Made by a program: the position numbers and the translations under genes. From Bacteroidota bacterium (lineage in GTDB: Bacteria; Bacteroidota; Bacteroidia; Chitinophagales; Chitinophagaceae): a DNA stretch of 64,000 nt. Each line of letters begins with the position of its first letter. Positions within the stretch are counted from its first letter, which is position 1. Under the pieces are notes generated by a model, which saw only the letters and a list, made by a program, of their open reading frames with translations, was not told the origin of the DNA and did not search any database. The stretch is from positions 4,763 to 68,762 of the forward strand of contig JAEZDC010000114.1 of assembly GCA_023429825.1 (NCBI GenBank), in the 5' to 3' direction. Shown piece after piece: positions 53,221 to 61,932 of the stretch.

Positions 53221-54267
53221 ATGAAAATATTAGTTACAGGCACAGCGGGTTTCATTGGCTTTCACCTGGCCAATGAACTGGTCAAACGAGGAGAGGAAGT
53301 AGTAGGGCTTGATGGCATCAATGATTATTATGACGTGAAGCTGAAGTATGACAGGTTAGGATTTGCCGGAATTGCGAAAGATGAAATACAGTATAATCGG
53401 ATTGTTCAAAGTACTAATTCAGGTTACCGGTTTATACAACTCAACCTTGAAGACAGAGATAGTCTCACTGCTTTTTTTGCCGCCGAAAAATTTGATGTGG
53501 TCGTGCACCTGGCAGCGCAGGCTGGCGTGAGGTATAGTCTTACTAATCCCCATGCCTATATAGATAGTAATATCGTTGGTTTTACGAATATTCTTGAATG
53601 CTGCCGGCATAATCAAGTAAGGCATTTAGCTTATGCAAGCAGTTCCAGCGTATACGGGTTAAATACTGATGTACCCTTTTCAACTGCTCAAAATGTAGAT
53701 CATCCCGTTTCATTATATGCTGCTAGCAAAAAGAGCAATGAACTGATGGCGCACGTTTATAGCCACCTTTTTGGAATCTCAACGACTGGTTTGCGGTTTT
53801 TTACGGTTTATGGACCCTGGGGAAGGCCAGATATGGCGTTATTTCTTTTTACAAGGGCCATCGTTGAAGGAAAACCAATCCAGGTGTTCAACAACGGAGA
53901 TATGGTAAGAGATTTTACATACGTGGATGATATTGTTGAAGGCATTATTCGAGTGATCCATCATCCCCCGACATCTAAGCCAGGCTGGAATGGTGAAGAT
54001 CCTTCCACTTCTCCTGCACCCTATAAAGTGTATAATATCGGTAATAATTCACCAGTTAAACTGCTTGACTTTGTAGAAGCAATAGAAACGGAATTGGGTA
54101 AGAAAGCAATCAAAGAAATGTTGCCTTTGCAGGCGGGAGATGTTCCCAAAACCTATGCAGATGTATCTGATCTTGAAAGAGACCTGGAATACAAGCCAGC
54201 CACAACAGTTCAATCTGGTATTAAAAATTTCATTACCTGGTACAAAGACTACTATAAAGTATCATGA
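53221..54267 (+). CDS. UDP-glucuronate 4-epimerase-like NAD-dependent epimerase
   Basis: A 348-residue extended short-chain dehydrogenase. NAD motif GTAGFIGFH (7-15), GLDGINDYYDVKLKYDRL, then HLAAQAGVRYSLTNPHAYID, and catalytic SSSSVYG and YAASKKSNE. These match the CapI/UDP-glucuronate 4-epimerase group, which makes UDP-galacturonate. The AsnB-like enzyme could later amidate such a uronate. It overlaps rfbB by 4 bp. Confidence 0.9.
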   Translation: MKILVTGTAGFIGFHLANELVKRGEEVVGLDGINDYYDVKLKYDRLGFAGIAKDEIQYNRIVQSTNSGYRFIQLNLEDRDSLTAFFAAEKFDVVVHLAAQAGVRYSLTNPHAYIDSNIVGFTNILECCRHNQVRHLAYASSSSVYGLNTDVPFSTAQNVDHPVSLYAASKKSNELMAHVYSHLFGISTTGLRFFTVYGPWGRPDMALFLFTRAIVEGKPIQVFNNGDMVRDFTYVDDIVEGIIRVIHHPPTSKPGWNGEDPSTSPAPYKVYNIGNNSPVKLLDFVEAIETELGKKAIKEMLPLQAGDVPKTYADVSDLERDLEYKPATTVQSGIKNFITWYKDYYKVS

Positions 54268-55319
54268 CTAAACACATTCTAATTACAGGTGGTGCGGGTT
54301 TTATCGGGTCTCATGTAGTGAGACTCTTTGTTTTAAAGTATTCCGACTATAAGATCATCAATCTTGATGCATTAACGTATGCAGGTAACTTAGAAAATCT
54401 TAAAGATGTTGAGCACTCTCCAAATTACTTTTTTGAAAAAAAAAATCTCTTGGATGTATCAGCCTTAAAAGATGTGTTTCTGAAATACTCGATAACAGAT
54501 GTTATTCATTTGGCTGCTGAATCACATGTAGACCGATCAATACTTTCTCCATTAGATTTTGTATATACTAATATAGTTGGTACTGTTAATTTATTGAATA
54601 TTGCAAGAGATACATGGAAAGACGAATTTAAAAACCACTTGTTCTATCATATCTCAACAGATGAAGTATATGGCGCATTAGGCCCGTCTGGGTTTTTTAC
54701 AGAAGATACTCCCTATCATCCTAACTCTCCTTACAGTGCAAGTAAAGCCTCATCAGATCATTTTGTAAGAGCGTATGGTGAAACGTACCAGCTTCAGACA
54801 ATAATTACAAACTGTTCTAACAATTACGGACCATACCATTTCCCGGAAAAACTGATTCCTCTCTTTATAAATAACATTTTAAATAAAAAGCCGCTGCCTG
54901 TGTATGGTGACGGGTTATATACGAGAGATTGGTTGTATGTAAAAGACCATGCAATGGCTATCGACCTTGTTTTTCATAAAGGGTTACCTGGCGAAACTTA
55001 TAATATTGGAGGCTTCAATGAATGGAAGAATATTGACCTGGTTAAACTGCTTTGCAAGTTGATGGATGAGAAGCTGGGAAATGCAGCAGGAACCAGTGAT
55101 CAACTTATTACCTATGTTACAGACCGTCCCGGTCATGATCGTCGTTATGCAATTGATGCAACTAAGATCAATAAAGAACTGGGATGGAAACCTACTGTTA
55201 CTTTCGAACAAGGGTTACGGGAAACTATCGAGTGGTATCTAAATAATAAAGAGTGGCTGGAACACGTGACCAGCGGTGCTTACCAGGATTATTACACAAA
55301 CATGTATTCAGGCAGATAA
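54264..55319 (+). CDS. rfbB: dTDP-glucose 4,6-dehydratase
   Basis: A 351-residue enzyme of dTDP-sugar synthesis. NAD motif GGAGFIGSH (8-16); catalytic region HISTDEVYGALG and YSASKASSDH; NCSNNYGPYHFPEKLIPL is diagnostic. It turns dTDP-glucose into dTDP-4-keto-6-deoxyglucose. It overlaps rfbC by one base; the order rfbB-rfbC-rfbA is seen in other bacteria. Confidence 0.96.
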   Translation: MTKHILITGGAGFIGSHVVRLFVLKYSDYKIINLDALTYAGNLENLKDVEHSPNYFFEKKNLLDVSALKDVFLKYSITDVIHLAAESHVDRSILSPLDFVYTNIVGTVNLLNIARDTWKDEFKNHLFYHISTDEVYGALGPSGFFTEDTPYHPNSPYSASKASSDHFVRAYGETYQLQTIITNCSNNYGPYHFPEKLIPLFINNILNKKPLPVYGDGLYTRDWLYVKDHAMAIDLVFHKGLPGETYNIGGFNEWKNIDLVKLLCKLMDEKLGNAAGTSDQLITYVTDRPGHDRRYAIDATKINKELGWKPTVTFEQGLRETIEWYLNNKEWLEHVTSGAYQDYYTNMYSGR

Positions 55320-55870
55320 TGAGAATTGAACATACTCCTTTAGAAGGTTGCTTTATCATACACGATTCCCTGTATAAAGATGACAGAGGTTATTTTTTTG
55401 AAAGCTTCAATAAAAAGAAATTTCTGGAGACTACGGGAGTAGATGTGGAGTTTGTACAGGATAATCAATCCCGATCAGCAAAAGGTGTTTTACGAGGGCT
55501 GCATTTTCAACGAGGAGAGTATGCACAGGCAAAACTTGTGCGTGTATTGGAGGGAAGTGTGTTAGATGTAGCAGTTGATATTCGAAAGGGCTCACCTACG
55601 TTTGGTAAAAGTTATTCATTGATCTTATCAGCAGATACGCCTATACAACTTTTTATCCCTAAAGGATTTGCTCATGGCTTCTTGGTATTGAGTGAATGGG
55701 CCACCTTTTTTTATAAATGTGATAATTATTACAACAAAGATTCAGAAGCAGGGATAGCGTATAACGATCCCGATCTTAACATTGAATGGCAATTACCTTC
55801 TGATTTATTTTTATTGTCAGAAAAAGATAAGAATAACCCAACTTTGAAAGAAATAGTATCATCTCTATGA
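55319..55870 (+). CDS. rfbC: dTDP-4-dehydrorhamnose 3,5-epimerase
   Basis: A 183-residue cupin-fold epimerase. Conserved DDRGYFFESFNKKKF, QDNQSRSAKGVLRGLHFQ (with the catalytic His) and FIPKGFAHGFLVLSE are all present. I start at ATG 55319, one base into the rfbB stop; the frame is open 22 codons upstream but that part only reads through rfbB. Makes dTDP-4-keto-L-rhamnose. The reductase rfbD is not in the window. Confidence 0.95.
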   Translation: MRIEHTPLEGCFIIHDSLYKDDRGYFFESFNKKKFLETTGVDVEFVQDNQSRSAKGVLRGLHFQRGEYAQAKLVRVLEGSVLDVAVDIRKGSPTFGKSYSLILSADTPIQLFIPKGFAHGFLVLSEWATFFYKCDNYYNKDSEAGIAYNDPDLNIEWQLPSDLFLLSEKDKNNPTLKEIVSSL

Positions 55871-56724
55871 AAGGGATCATCTTAGCAGGAGGCAGTGGCA
55901 CCAGGCTTTATCCAATCACAAAAGCAATTAGCAAGCAATTGATGCCTGTTTATGATAAGCCTATGATCTATTATCCGCTTTCTATTCTAATGCTGGCTGG
56001 TATACGAGAAATACTTATCATCACCACTCCAGAAGATGCATCACAATTTAAACGTTTACTTGGAGATGGTGCCGAAGTTGGATGCAGGTTTGAATATGCC
56101 GTGCAAGTTGTTCCGAATGGACTTGCTCAAGCTTTTGTAATTGGAGAGCAATTTATAGGTAATGACAAGGTATCGCTTATACTGGGAGATAACATTTTCT
56201 ACGGATCTGGATTAAGCAAACTCGTTCAATCATTTAACAACATAGAAGGGGCGGCCATCTTTGCCTATGAGGTAGCTGACCCTGAACGCTATGGTGTCGT
56301 TGAATTTGATAACAATCAAAATGCGATCTCTATTGAGGAAAAGCCCCAAACTCCAAAGAGTAACTATGCAGTCCCGGGATTGTATTTTTATGATGATACC
56401 GTTGTGGGTATCGCTAAGCAATTAAAGCCGTCTGCACGAGGTGAATATGAAATTACGGACGTGAACAAAGAATATTTATCACAAGGGAAATTAAAAGTAG
56501 GTGTGATGAACAGGGGAACTGCATGGCTTGATACAGGAACTTTTGATTCCTTGAGTGATGCTGCAGAATTTGTGAGAGTGATCGAGAAGAGGCAGGGCCA
56601 GAAGATAGGATGTATTGAAGAAGTAGCTTATCGTATGGGATTTATTGATCATAGCCAATTAATGGCGCTAGCAGATAAATACAGTAAAAGTGGATATGGC
56701 AAATATTTACGTCAGGTAAAATAG
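55867..56724 (+). CDS. rfbA: Glucose-1-phosphate thymidylyltransferase
   Basis: A 285-residue nucleotidyltransferase that makes dTDP-glucose. The signature GGSGTRLYPITKAISKQLM is at 8-26, with LILGDNIFYG and DTGTFDSL. Length is normal for the short RfbA type. It is the last gene of the polysaccharide operon, with a hairpin terminator 20 bp downstream. Confidence 0.96.
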   Translation: MKGIILAGGSGTRLYPITKAISKQLMPVYDKPMIYYPLSILMLAGIREILIITTPEDASQFKRLLGDGAEVGCRFEYAVQVVPNGLAQAFVIGEQFIGNDKVSLILGDNIFYGSGLSKLVQSFNNIEGAAIFAYEVADPERYGVVEFDNNQNAISIEEKPQTPKSNYAVPGLYFYDDTVVGIAKQLKPSARGEYEITDVNKEYLSQGKLKVGVMNRGTAWLDTGTFDSLSDAAEFVRVIEKRQGQKIGCIEEVAYRMGFIDHSQLMALADKYSKSGYGKYLRQVK

Positions 56725-56743
56725 CCAGCTTGCATTTGCGAGG

Positions 56744-56776
56744 AAAAGCCCGGAATATCGCCGGGCTTTTTTATTT
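56744..56776 (+). terminator. Rho-independent terminator closing the polysaccharide operon
   Basis: A perfect 10-bp stem (AAAAGCCCGG / CCGGGCTTTT) with a 7-base loop, followed by a T-rich run. This is the first strong terminator seen downstream of the exporter gene at 14402. Confidence 0.9.
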
Positions 56777-56824
56777 CTATGATCCTACAATAACAGCACG
56801 CATTTTATCATGTATTTTTATTCT

Positions 56825-57352
56825 ATGGAATATGTTATCCTGGTAGATGAAAGTGATAATGAAGTTGGTTTAATGGAGAAGATGGAAGCTCATGAAAAAG
56901 GTTTACTGCACCGGGCTTTCAGCATTTTTATTTTTAATCAAAAAGGTGAGATGCTTTTACAGCAAAGAGCTTTTGCCAAATATCACAGCGGAGGTTTATG
57001 GACAAATGCATGTTGCAGCCATCCAAGGGCAAATGAAACAACCTTAGCTGCTGCAGAAAGGAGGTTGAAGGAGGAGTTGGGATTTGAAGCACCTATACAC
57101 GAAGTATTTTCCTTTACTTATAAAGCCAGTTTTGAAAATGGGTTAACAGAACACGAGTTTGATCATGTGTTTACCGGGAGATACGATGGCATTATTAATT
57201 TTAATCCTGATGAAGTGGCCGCTGTTAAATATATGGCTGTTGAAGATGTCAGGAACTCATTGCAAACTGAACCTGCTTTGTACACTGCCTGGTTCCATAT
57301 TGCTTTTAAAGAAATGTATAGTTGGTGGCAACAGCATTATACAGAAGTATAA
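56825..57352 (+). CDS. idi: Isopentenyl-diphosphate delta-isomerase type 1
   Basis: A 175-residue Nudix-fold enzyme that interconverts isopentenyl and dimethylallyl diphosphate. Conserved: VILVDESDNEVG, the catalytic Cys in WTNACCSHPR, the Nudix-like AAERRLKEELGF, and the Glu-rich NGLTEHEFDHVF. I start at ATG 56825 because family proteins begin with MEYVILVD-like sequence; an ATG at 56810 would add five residues. A single gene after the operon terminator. Confidence 0.94.
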   Translation: MEYVILVDESDNEVGLMEKMEAHEKGLLHRAFSIFIFNQKGEMLLQQRAFAKYHSGGLWTNACCSHPRANETTLAAAERRLKEELGFEAPIHEVFSFTYKASFENGLTEHEFDHVFTGRYDGIINFNPDEVAAVKYMAVEDVRNSLQTEPALYTAWFHIAFKEMYSWWQQHYTEV

Positions 57353-57366
57353 TCGCTTATTTATTG

Positions 57367-57438
57367 TAGTCTCGTCCAGAATCGAACTGGAATATCAGGT
57401 TCCGGAGACCTGCGTACTATCCATTGTACTACGAGACC
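57367..57438 (-). tRNA. tRNA-Arg (anticodon CCG)
   Basis: Read on the minus strand the cloverleaf folds: acceptor GGTCTCG/CGAGACT (one G-T pair at the end), anticodon stem CAGGT/ACCTG with loop CTCCGGA (anticodon CCG, reading CGG), and T arm TCCAG-TTCGATT-CTGGA. No CCA is encoded. A -7 box lies just upstream. Confidence 0.93.
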
Positions 57439-57455
57439 AATGAGTTGACTCGCAG

Positions 57456-57463
57456 CAAAAATA
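57456..57463 (-). promoter_or_regulatory. Bacteroidota -7 box (TATTTTTG) for the tRNA gene
   Basis: A perfect TAnnTTTG match on the minus strand, 18 bp before the first base of the tRNA. Confidence 0.5.
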
Positions 57464-57567
57464 AGGCTTACACTTAACTAAAATTTTTAAACGGAGATTT
57501 GTTAAAAATTATCCGGAAAAGAGTTGGAAAATTAGAAGAAGAACCTGGGTGTTGACTTTTTCTACAC

Positions 57568-57831
57568 TTATACCTTAGTGCGTTCGAATTTATATCCTTC
57601 TTTCTCTAATTGTTTTTGAATATTCCTTCCGATCTCATAAGCTCTTTCTGTTTCTTTATCGGGCATTTCAAGCCAGCGATGATTTCCATTCTCTTCAAAA
57701 TCAACACAAATGTGAACATCCCCATCATTAGGTATTCTTGCTACAAAACATAAATACTGAATATCGCCAACAACGTGAACAGGTATTGCCTGGTTTCGAT
57801 ATTGTATGGCGAAATTCTTTGGATAATTCAT
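57568..57831 (-). CDS. Small hypothetical protein
   Basis: An 87-residue protein without signal or membrane segments: an N-terminal beta-like part (NQAIPVHVVGDIQYLCFVAR), an acidic middle (DGDVHICVDFEENG), and a charged helix to the end (AYEIGRNIQKQLEKEGYKFE). The codon use and protein-like composition suggest a real gene. It is divergent from the beta-lactamase-like gene. Function not recognised. Confidence 0.65.
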   Translation of the reverse strand: MNYPKNFAIQYRNQAIPVHVVGDIQYLCFVARIPNDGDVHICVDFEENGNHRWLEMPDKETERAYEIGRNIQKQLEKEGYKFERTKV

Positions 57832-57915
57832 ATTCGTTAAAATAACAAGTGCGATGCCACTGGTTCAGTAAAAATTGTTAAGCAATACATAACTTCCCGC
57901 CATAATAAAAAGTCA

Positions 57916-58929
57916 ATGAGAAAAATTCTTCTTGCAAGTGTGTTTATCATTTTAACCTTCAATACGTTCGCCCAGATAGATACGGCAGCATTAAGCGCTA
58001 AACTGGAACAGGCAAAAACCAAACTCGGTAAACATATTGCCGTGGCTTTATATAAGGATGGCAAGATCTTTTACAAGAAAGAATCCGCTGATTATAATAT
58101 CAAAAAGCAGGAAAGTATAAACGCATCCAGTCAATGGTTAACTGCAGCTGTGGTAATGATATTTGTGCAGGAAGGTAAATTATCACTTGATGATAAGGTG
58201 AGCAAGTATATTCCATTGTTTGCAAAACATGGTAAGTCGTACATTACTATTCGTCATTGCCTTACCCATAACACCGGTATTGAAGCCGGAAAATTTTATC
58301 AAAAGGGTAATTTTTCGACGCTCGAAGAAGAGGTAAATACTTACGCATCAAAAAGAGAAATTGAAACTAACCCGGGTACTGAATTTAAGTATTCTAATAT
58401 GGGGAGCAGGATTGCGGCAAGGGTTATTGAGATCATTGGTAAGCGTGCATTTGACAGGCTGGCTGCAGAAAAGCTCTTGCGACCATTAATGATGAGAGGT
58501 TCTACATTCACCAGTGAATCTGGTAATGATGCTCCCGATCCGTCGATGGGGGGGATATCAACTGCCGCCGATTATGCCAACTTTCTTGGAATGATATTAA
58601 ATAAAGGAATGTTCAATGGTAAGCAAATACTTACTGAAGAATCCATTAAAACGTTACTTTCTTTAACTGCACCTTCTGATAAACAAAAAAATGTTCCTGC
58701 TGAAGTGCAGGGGTTGGATTATGCATTCGGTTCGTGGATCATAGAAAAGAATGCAAAAGGGCCTTCAGCTTTTGCAACATCATCTCTAAATGGTCACTGG
58801 GCCATGGTGGATATTTGCCGTGGTTATGCGCTGGTGATCTTTGCCGATAAAGCTGATAAAGAAATGAAGAAAGAGTTTTACATGGACATAAAGCAGGTGA
58901 TAGATAAAAATGTTCCGGCCTGCAACTAG
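57916..58929 (+). CDS. Beta-lactamase-fold protein lacking the Ser-x-x-Lys motif
   Basis: A 337-residue exported protein (signal peptide 1-19, cleavage near FAQ) of the class C beta-lactamase/serine hydrolase family. It keeps the surrounding framework (TAAVVMIFVQEGKLSLDD, HCLTHNTGI, and Tyr159-Ser160-Asn161 in FKYSNMGS). At the site of the catalytic Ser-x-x-Lys it reads Ala70-Ser71-Ser72-Gln73, so both nucleophile and lysine seem lost. The third motif (NGHWAM) is also altered. It may be an inactive, binding-type homologue or use neighbouring serines. It is convergent with marC. Confidence 0.85.
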   Translation: MRKILLASVFIILTFNTFAQIDTAALSAKLEQAKTKLGKHIAVALYKDGKIFYKKESADYNIKKQESINASSQWLTAAVVMIFVQEGKLSLDDKVSKYIPLFAKHGKSYITIRHCLTHNTGIEAGKFYQKGNFSTLEEEVNTYASKREIETNPGTEFKYSNMGSRIAARVIEIIGKRAFDRLAAEKLLRPLMMRGSTFTSESGNDAPDPSMGGISTAADYANFLGMILNKGMFNGKQILTEESIKTLLSLTAPSDKQKNVPAEVQGLDYAFGSWIIEKNAKGPSAFATSSLNGHWAMVDICRGYALVIFADKADKEMKKEFYMDIKQVIDKNVPACN

Positions 58930-58957
58930 CCTTGCTGAGTAGAGAAATATTTGTACA

Positions 58958-59009
58958 AGAGTGCGACGCAAGAGAAGCTTAATAGTAGTATAAGAGCTGG
59001 ATACATAAT
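58958..59009 (+). repeat. Dispersed repeat, copy 2 of 3 (GCGACGCAA-N23-GCTGG type)
   Basis: Begins with AGAGTGCGACGCAA, then 23 variable bases, then AGCTGGATACATAATT. It lies between the convergent beta-lactamase-like and marC genes and touches the marC stop. Confidence 0.75.
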
Positions 59010-59587
59010 TACCTTCCAAAACTTGGCAGGTTTGTGCTGAATATCTTCACTGCTATGGCGATCAGGATTATTCCAAAAAATTTTCTCAATGCGATCATAC
59101 CTGCAGGGCCCAACGCTTTTTGGATCCACTTCAGAGAGATAAGTACGAGGTATACGCCAATGAGATTGATCAATATCCCTAATAAAATATACGTGGCGTG
59201 ATAATTTGCTTTGAGTGACATCACGGTGGTGAGTGTGCCTGATCCTGCAATGATCGGGAAGGCAATAGGTACAAATGTTCCTGCTCTTACATCTTTATCG
59301 CTCTTAAATATTTCATGGCCTAATATCATTTCCAGCCCGAGCAAAAAGATAACGATGGAACCACCTACTGCAAACGACTTCACATCAACGCCGAAAATTC
59401 TTAAGAATGGCTCACCTAAATAAAGGAACAATATCATCAGTGCACCTGAAAGTACTGTAGCAGGTAATGAACGGATGCTTCCCATCTTTTCTTTCAGCGA
59501 AATGAGTAATGGAATAGAACCAACGATGTCTATGATCGCAAATAATGTGAATGTAACAGTTAGTAGCTGATCAATATCGAATTGCAT
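59009..59587 (-). CDS. MarC family membrane protein
   Basis: A 192-residue integral membrane protein with six predicted helices and the family-typical FTLFAIIDIVGSIPLLISLK and PIAFPIIAGSGTLTTVMSL. MarC-family proteins (UPF0056) have no settled role; early links with multiple antibiotic resistance were later withdrawn. It follows the BtuB-like gene on the same strand but is separated from it by a terminator. Confidence 0.93.
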   Translation of the reverse strand: MQFDIDQLLTVTFTLFAIIDIVGSIPLLISLKEKMGSIRSLPATVLSGALMILFLYLGEPFLRIFGVDVKSFAVGGSIVIFLLGLEMILGHEIFKSDKDVRAGTFVPIAFPIIAGSGTLTTVMSLKANYHATYILLGILINLIGVYLVLISLKWIQKALGPAGMIALRKFFGIILIAIAVKIFSTNLPSFGR

Positions 59588-59616
59588 AGGTGATCGTTTT
59601 CAATGCAAAGGTGAAA

Positions 59617-59647
59617 CAAAAATCCCGCCTTATGAGCGGGATTTGTT
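59617..59647 (-). terminator. Rho-independent terminator after the BtuB-like gene
   Basis: On the minus strand: AAATCCCGC / GCGGGATTT perfect 9-bp stem with a 7-base loop, followed by TTGTTT. It ends the receptor transcript before marC. Confidence 0.85.
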
Positions 59648-59665
59648 TGTTTATCGGGAATTCTT

Positions 59666-61612
59666 TTACCAGTTAAAGGTTACTCCCCCTGTAAATACAA
59701 AGGGCATAGCGTTATATCCTCTTATATCGAAGAATTTTTTGCCCGTCAGGTTTTGAGCGTCTGCAAAGAACTTAAAGTATTTCTTCAGCTTATACTCAGC
59801 ATAAGCATTGGCGATAAAATAACTATCTAGATCAACATCATTTGCCATATATCCACCCACATCTTTCCTGTCACTCACATATTTGCCACCGATGCTTGCA
59901 AATAAAGATTCTGTAGCCTGGTAGCCAATTGTGAAGTTGATATTGTGTTTGGGGCGACGAAGCAGGTAAGTATAAGCAGTATCATTAAATGTTTTACGAC
60001 TTTGTGTGGTTTCCTGTGATGAAATGAAAGTGTAGTTCGCTGTTAAGCTTAGTGTTTCCTTGGGCTTGAATGTAGTTTCATATTCTAAGCCTCTAACTAT
60101 TTGTTTCACGAAATTGAAATACGAATAGCTTACGTAGTTAAAATCTGTTCCATTGTCTATTTTACGATAGAAATAAACCACCCGATTGCTGATCTTAGAA
60201 TGTTTTTGGCTTACACCTATTTCATAGTTAACAGATTCTTCTGCCTTTAAATTTCTATTTCCTATTCCTCCATCGGCATATAACTGGTACAAGGTTGGCG
60301 CCTTAAATCCGGATGTAATGCTGCCAAATATCCTATAATGATTATTGAAATTGTAAACTGGGTTAAACGTGTATGTGTGATTGTTTCCATATCGGCTGTG
60401 TACATTCAATCTGCCTCCCACCTCAGCATGAAACCGATTATTCTTACTGCTAAATAGTAAAGAAGAATATAAAGAAGCCTGGCTTACGGAAGTGTCTTTG
60501 AACGGAGGTGGATCATACGGGGGAAAAGTACCGCTTATAGAAAGATATTTATTGAACATAGTTCCCCACCTGTAATCTCCTCCGTGCAATAAAGTAAATC
60601 CACCACCCAATTTTATACTTGCAAACACTTCTGCGAACTGTGTTCTTCCCTTAAACGCATTTCGTTCAAACTTGCTGAAGCCGGAAACATGTCCACTGTC
60701 ATTAAGATACGTTCTTTTGTAATCTGAGTACTGGTAGTTCGCCTGCAACGTCACTACTTCATTTTTAAAATTGAAATTGAATCCAGATGTCTGTACAGAA
60801 TTATCGATGGTATAATCCCTGTCGTCAACAAAAATACCGCCATCAATATTAGAGTTGTATCCGCTGTATTGCGTGAAAGCCCTGAACGAAATGCCTTTGC
60901 TTAGTTGATATTGTAACGTTACACTGGCAACATTTCCTTCATAAGCATCCTTATCAAAGTTATTCTTGGCTGTACTATCGTAGGCAGAAGAAAATCCATT
61001 CGTCTGCAATCGTGCATAGCGAAGATTATAACTCAACTTATTTTTCTTTCCGTACAACTGCACATTTCCTTTGAACGTATTAAAGCTACCGTACGCTGTA
61101 GTTGCTTTTACATTAAACGGTTTACTAACGTTGTTATTGATCGTGATAATATTGATCACCCCTGCAACAGCATCACTTCCATACAAAGTAGATTGTGCGC
61201 CACGGCAAACCTCAATTCTTTCTACTTCGTTAATAGAAAAAAAGTTCATGTCATACTCATTATTGATGAAAGACGGATCATTCACAGGAACACCATCCAT
61301 CAATATCAAAACCCTTCCCGGCGAAGCACCTCTCATATACACGGTTTGTACGCTGCCCGGTGCATTGTAAGCGCCGTTGATCACAACGCCAGCCTGCTCA
61401 TTCAGAAGCTGCGAAACAGTTTTGCCACCGCTTCTTTCAATTTGTTCTTTCGTAATTACTGTTACCACTTTACCGGTGGTGTTTTGTTTTTGTTCAACCT
61501 TATTAGCGGTAACGGTCAGTTCATCGAGTGGCTTTCCACTCAATGTGTCTTTTTGTGCATGTGCTGCAAAAGTTATTGCCAGCAGTGCCAGTGTGAAAAT
61601 GTTTTTGTTCAT
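59666..61612 (-). CDS. btuB: TonB-dependent cobalamin receptor, BtuB-like
   Basis: A 648-residue outer-membrane receptor. Signal peptide (1-20), plug domain (about 40-150: ITKEQIERSGGKTVSQLLNE, RVLILMDGVPVNDP, RIEVCRGAQSTLYGSDAVAG) and a beta-barrel ending in a C-terminal aromatic-type strand (TGGVTFNW). It lacks the N-terminal carboxypeptidase-like domain of the receptor at 1055. A cobalamin riboswitch precedes it by about 115 bp on the same strand, which fixes the substrate class as vitamin B12 or a related corrinoid. I use ATG 61612; the TTG two codons upstream is unlikely. Confidence 0.94.
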   Translation of the reverse strand: MNKNIFTLALLAITFAAHAQKDTLSGKPLDELTVTANKVEQKQNTTGKVVTVITKEQIERSGGKTVSQLLNEQAGVVINGAYNAPGSVQTVYMRGASPGRVLILMDGVPVNDPSFINNEYDMNFFSINEVERIEVCRGAQSTLYGSDAVAGVINIITINNNVSKPFNVKATTAYGSFNTFKGNVQLYGKKNKLSYNLRYARLQTNGFSSAYDSTAKNNFDKDAYEGNVASVTLQYQLSKGISFRAFTQYSGYNSNIDGGIFVDDRDYTIDNSVQTSGFNFNFKNEVVTLQANYQYSDYKRTYLNDSGHVSGFSKFERNAFKGRTQFAEVFASIKLGGGFTLLHGGDYRWGTMFNKYLSISGTFPPYDPPPFKDTSVSQASLYSSLLFSSKNNRFHAEVGGRLNVHSRYGNNHTYTFNPVYNFNNHYRIFGSITSGFKAPTLYQLYADGGIGNRNLKAEESVNYEIGVSQKHSKISNRVVYFYRKIDNGTDFNYVSYSYFNFVKQIVRGLEYETTFKPKETLSLTANYTFISSQETTQSRKTFNDTAYTYLLRRPKHNINFTIGYQATESLFASIGGKYVSDRKDVGGYMANDVDLDSYFIANAYAEYKLKKYFKFFADAQNLTGKKFFDIRGYNAMPFVFTGGVTFNW

Positions 61613-61726
61613 AAACAATTAATTTATGAACCTTCTAATGGAAAGAGAAATGAACGGTCCCTTACGAGAACAAGGGAGGTGTCATCTCCGGCTTTTCACC
61701 CGAAAGCTCAGTGAGAAAATAAATTA

Positions 61727-61866
61727 ACCTGGCAGGTCTTCTGGCTTGCTTTACTGTTATCGCCTTCCCGTCTCGCCTTGGGCGAGACAGTGGCCACTGA
61801 TAACAGCTTTTATAAAGCTTACAGCTACGGGTATAGCACCGGATTTGCACCGGATTTCCCTATTAG
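61727..61866 (-). ncRNA. Cobalamin riboswitch
   Basis: Read on the minus strand the conserved core appears in order: GGGAAATCCGGTGCAAATCC, CCCGTAGCTGTAAGC, the B12 box GTGGCCACTG, a strong hairpin TCTCGCCC/GGGCGAGA-like element, and the closing GCCAGAAGACCTGCC. It lies 115 bp upstream of the BtuB-like gene and should repress it when adenosylcobalamin is present. Confidence 0.93.
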
Positions 61867-61877
61867 TTGAAAGAAGA

Positions 61878-61932
61878 ATTTTTATGGAGCCAGCGACAGA
61901 ATAAGTATAAGGCTTATGTTGCGTCGCACTCT
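61878..61932 (-). repeat. Dispersed repeat, copy 3 of 3 (GCGACGCAA-N23-GCTGG type)
   Basis: On the minus strand: AGAGTGCGACGCAA, 23 variable bases, then CGCTGGCTCCATAAA. It lies just upstream of the cobalamin riboswitch, and the small reading frame at 61914 ends inside it. Confidence 0.7.

Noticed and set aside
57159..57443. A 94-codon frame across the end of idi and the tRNA
   Set aside because: It is an out-of-frame reading of idi and runs through the tRNA gene.
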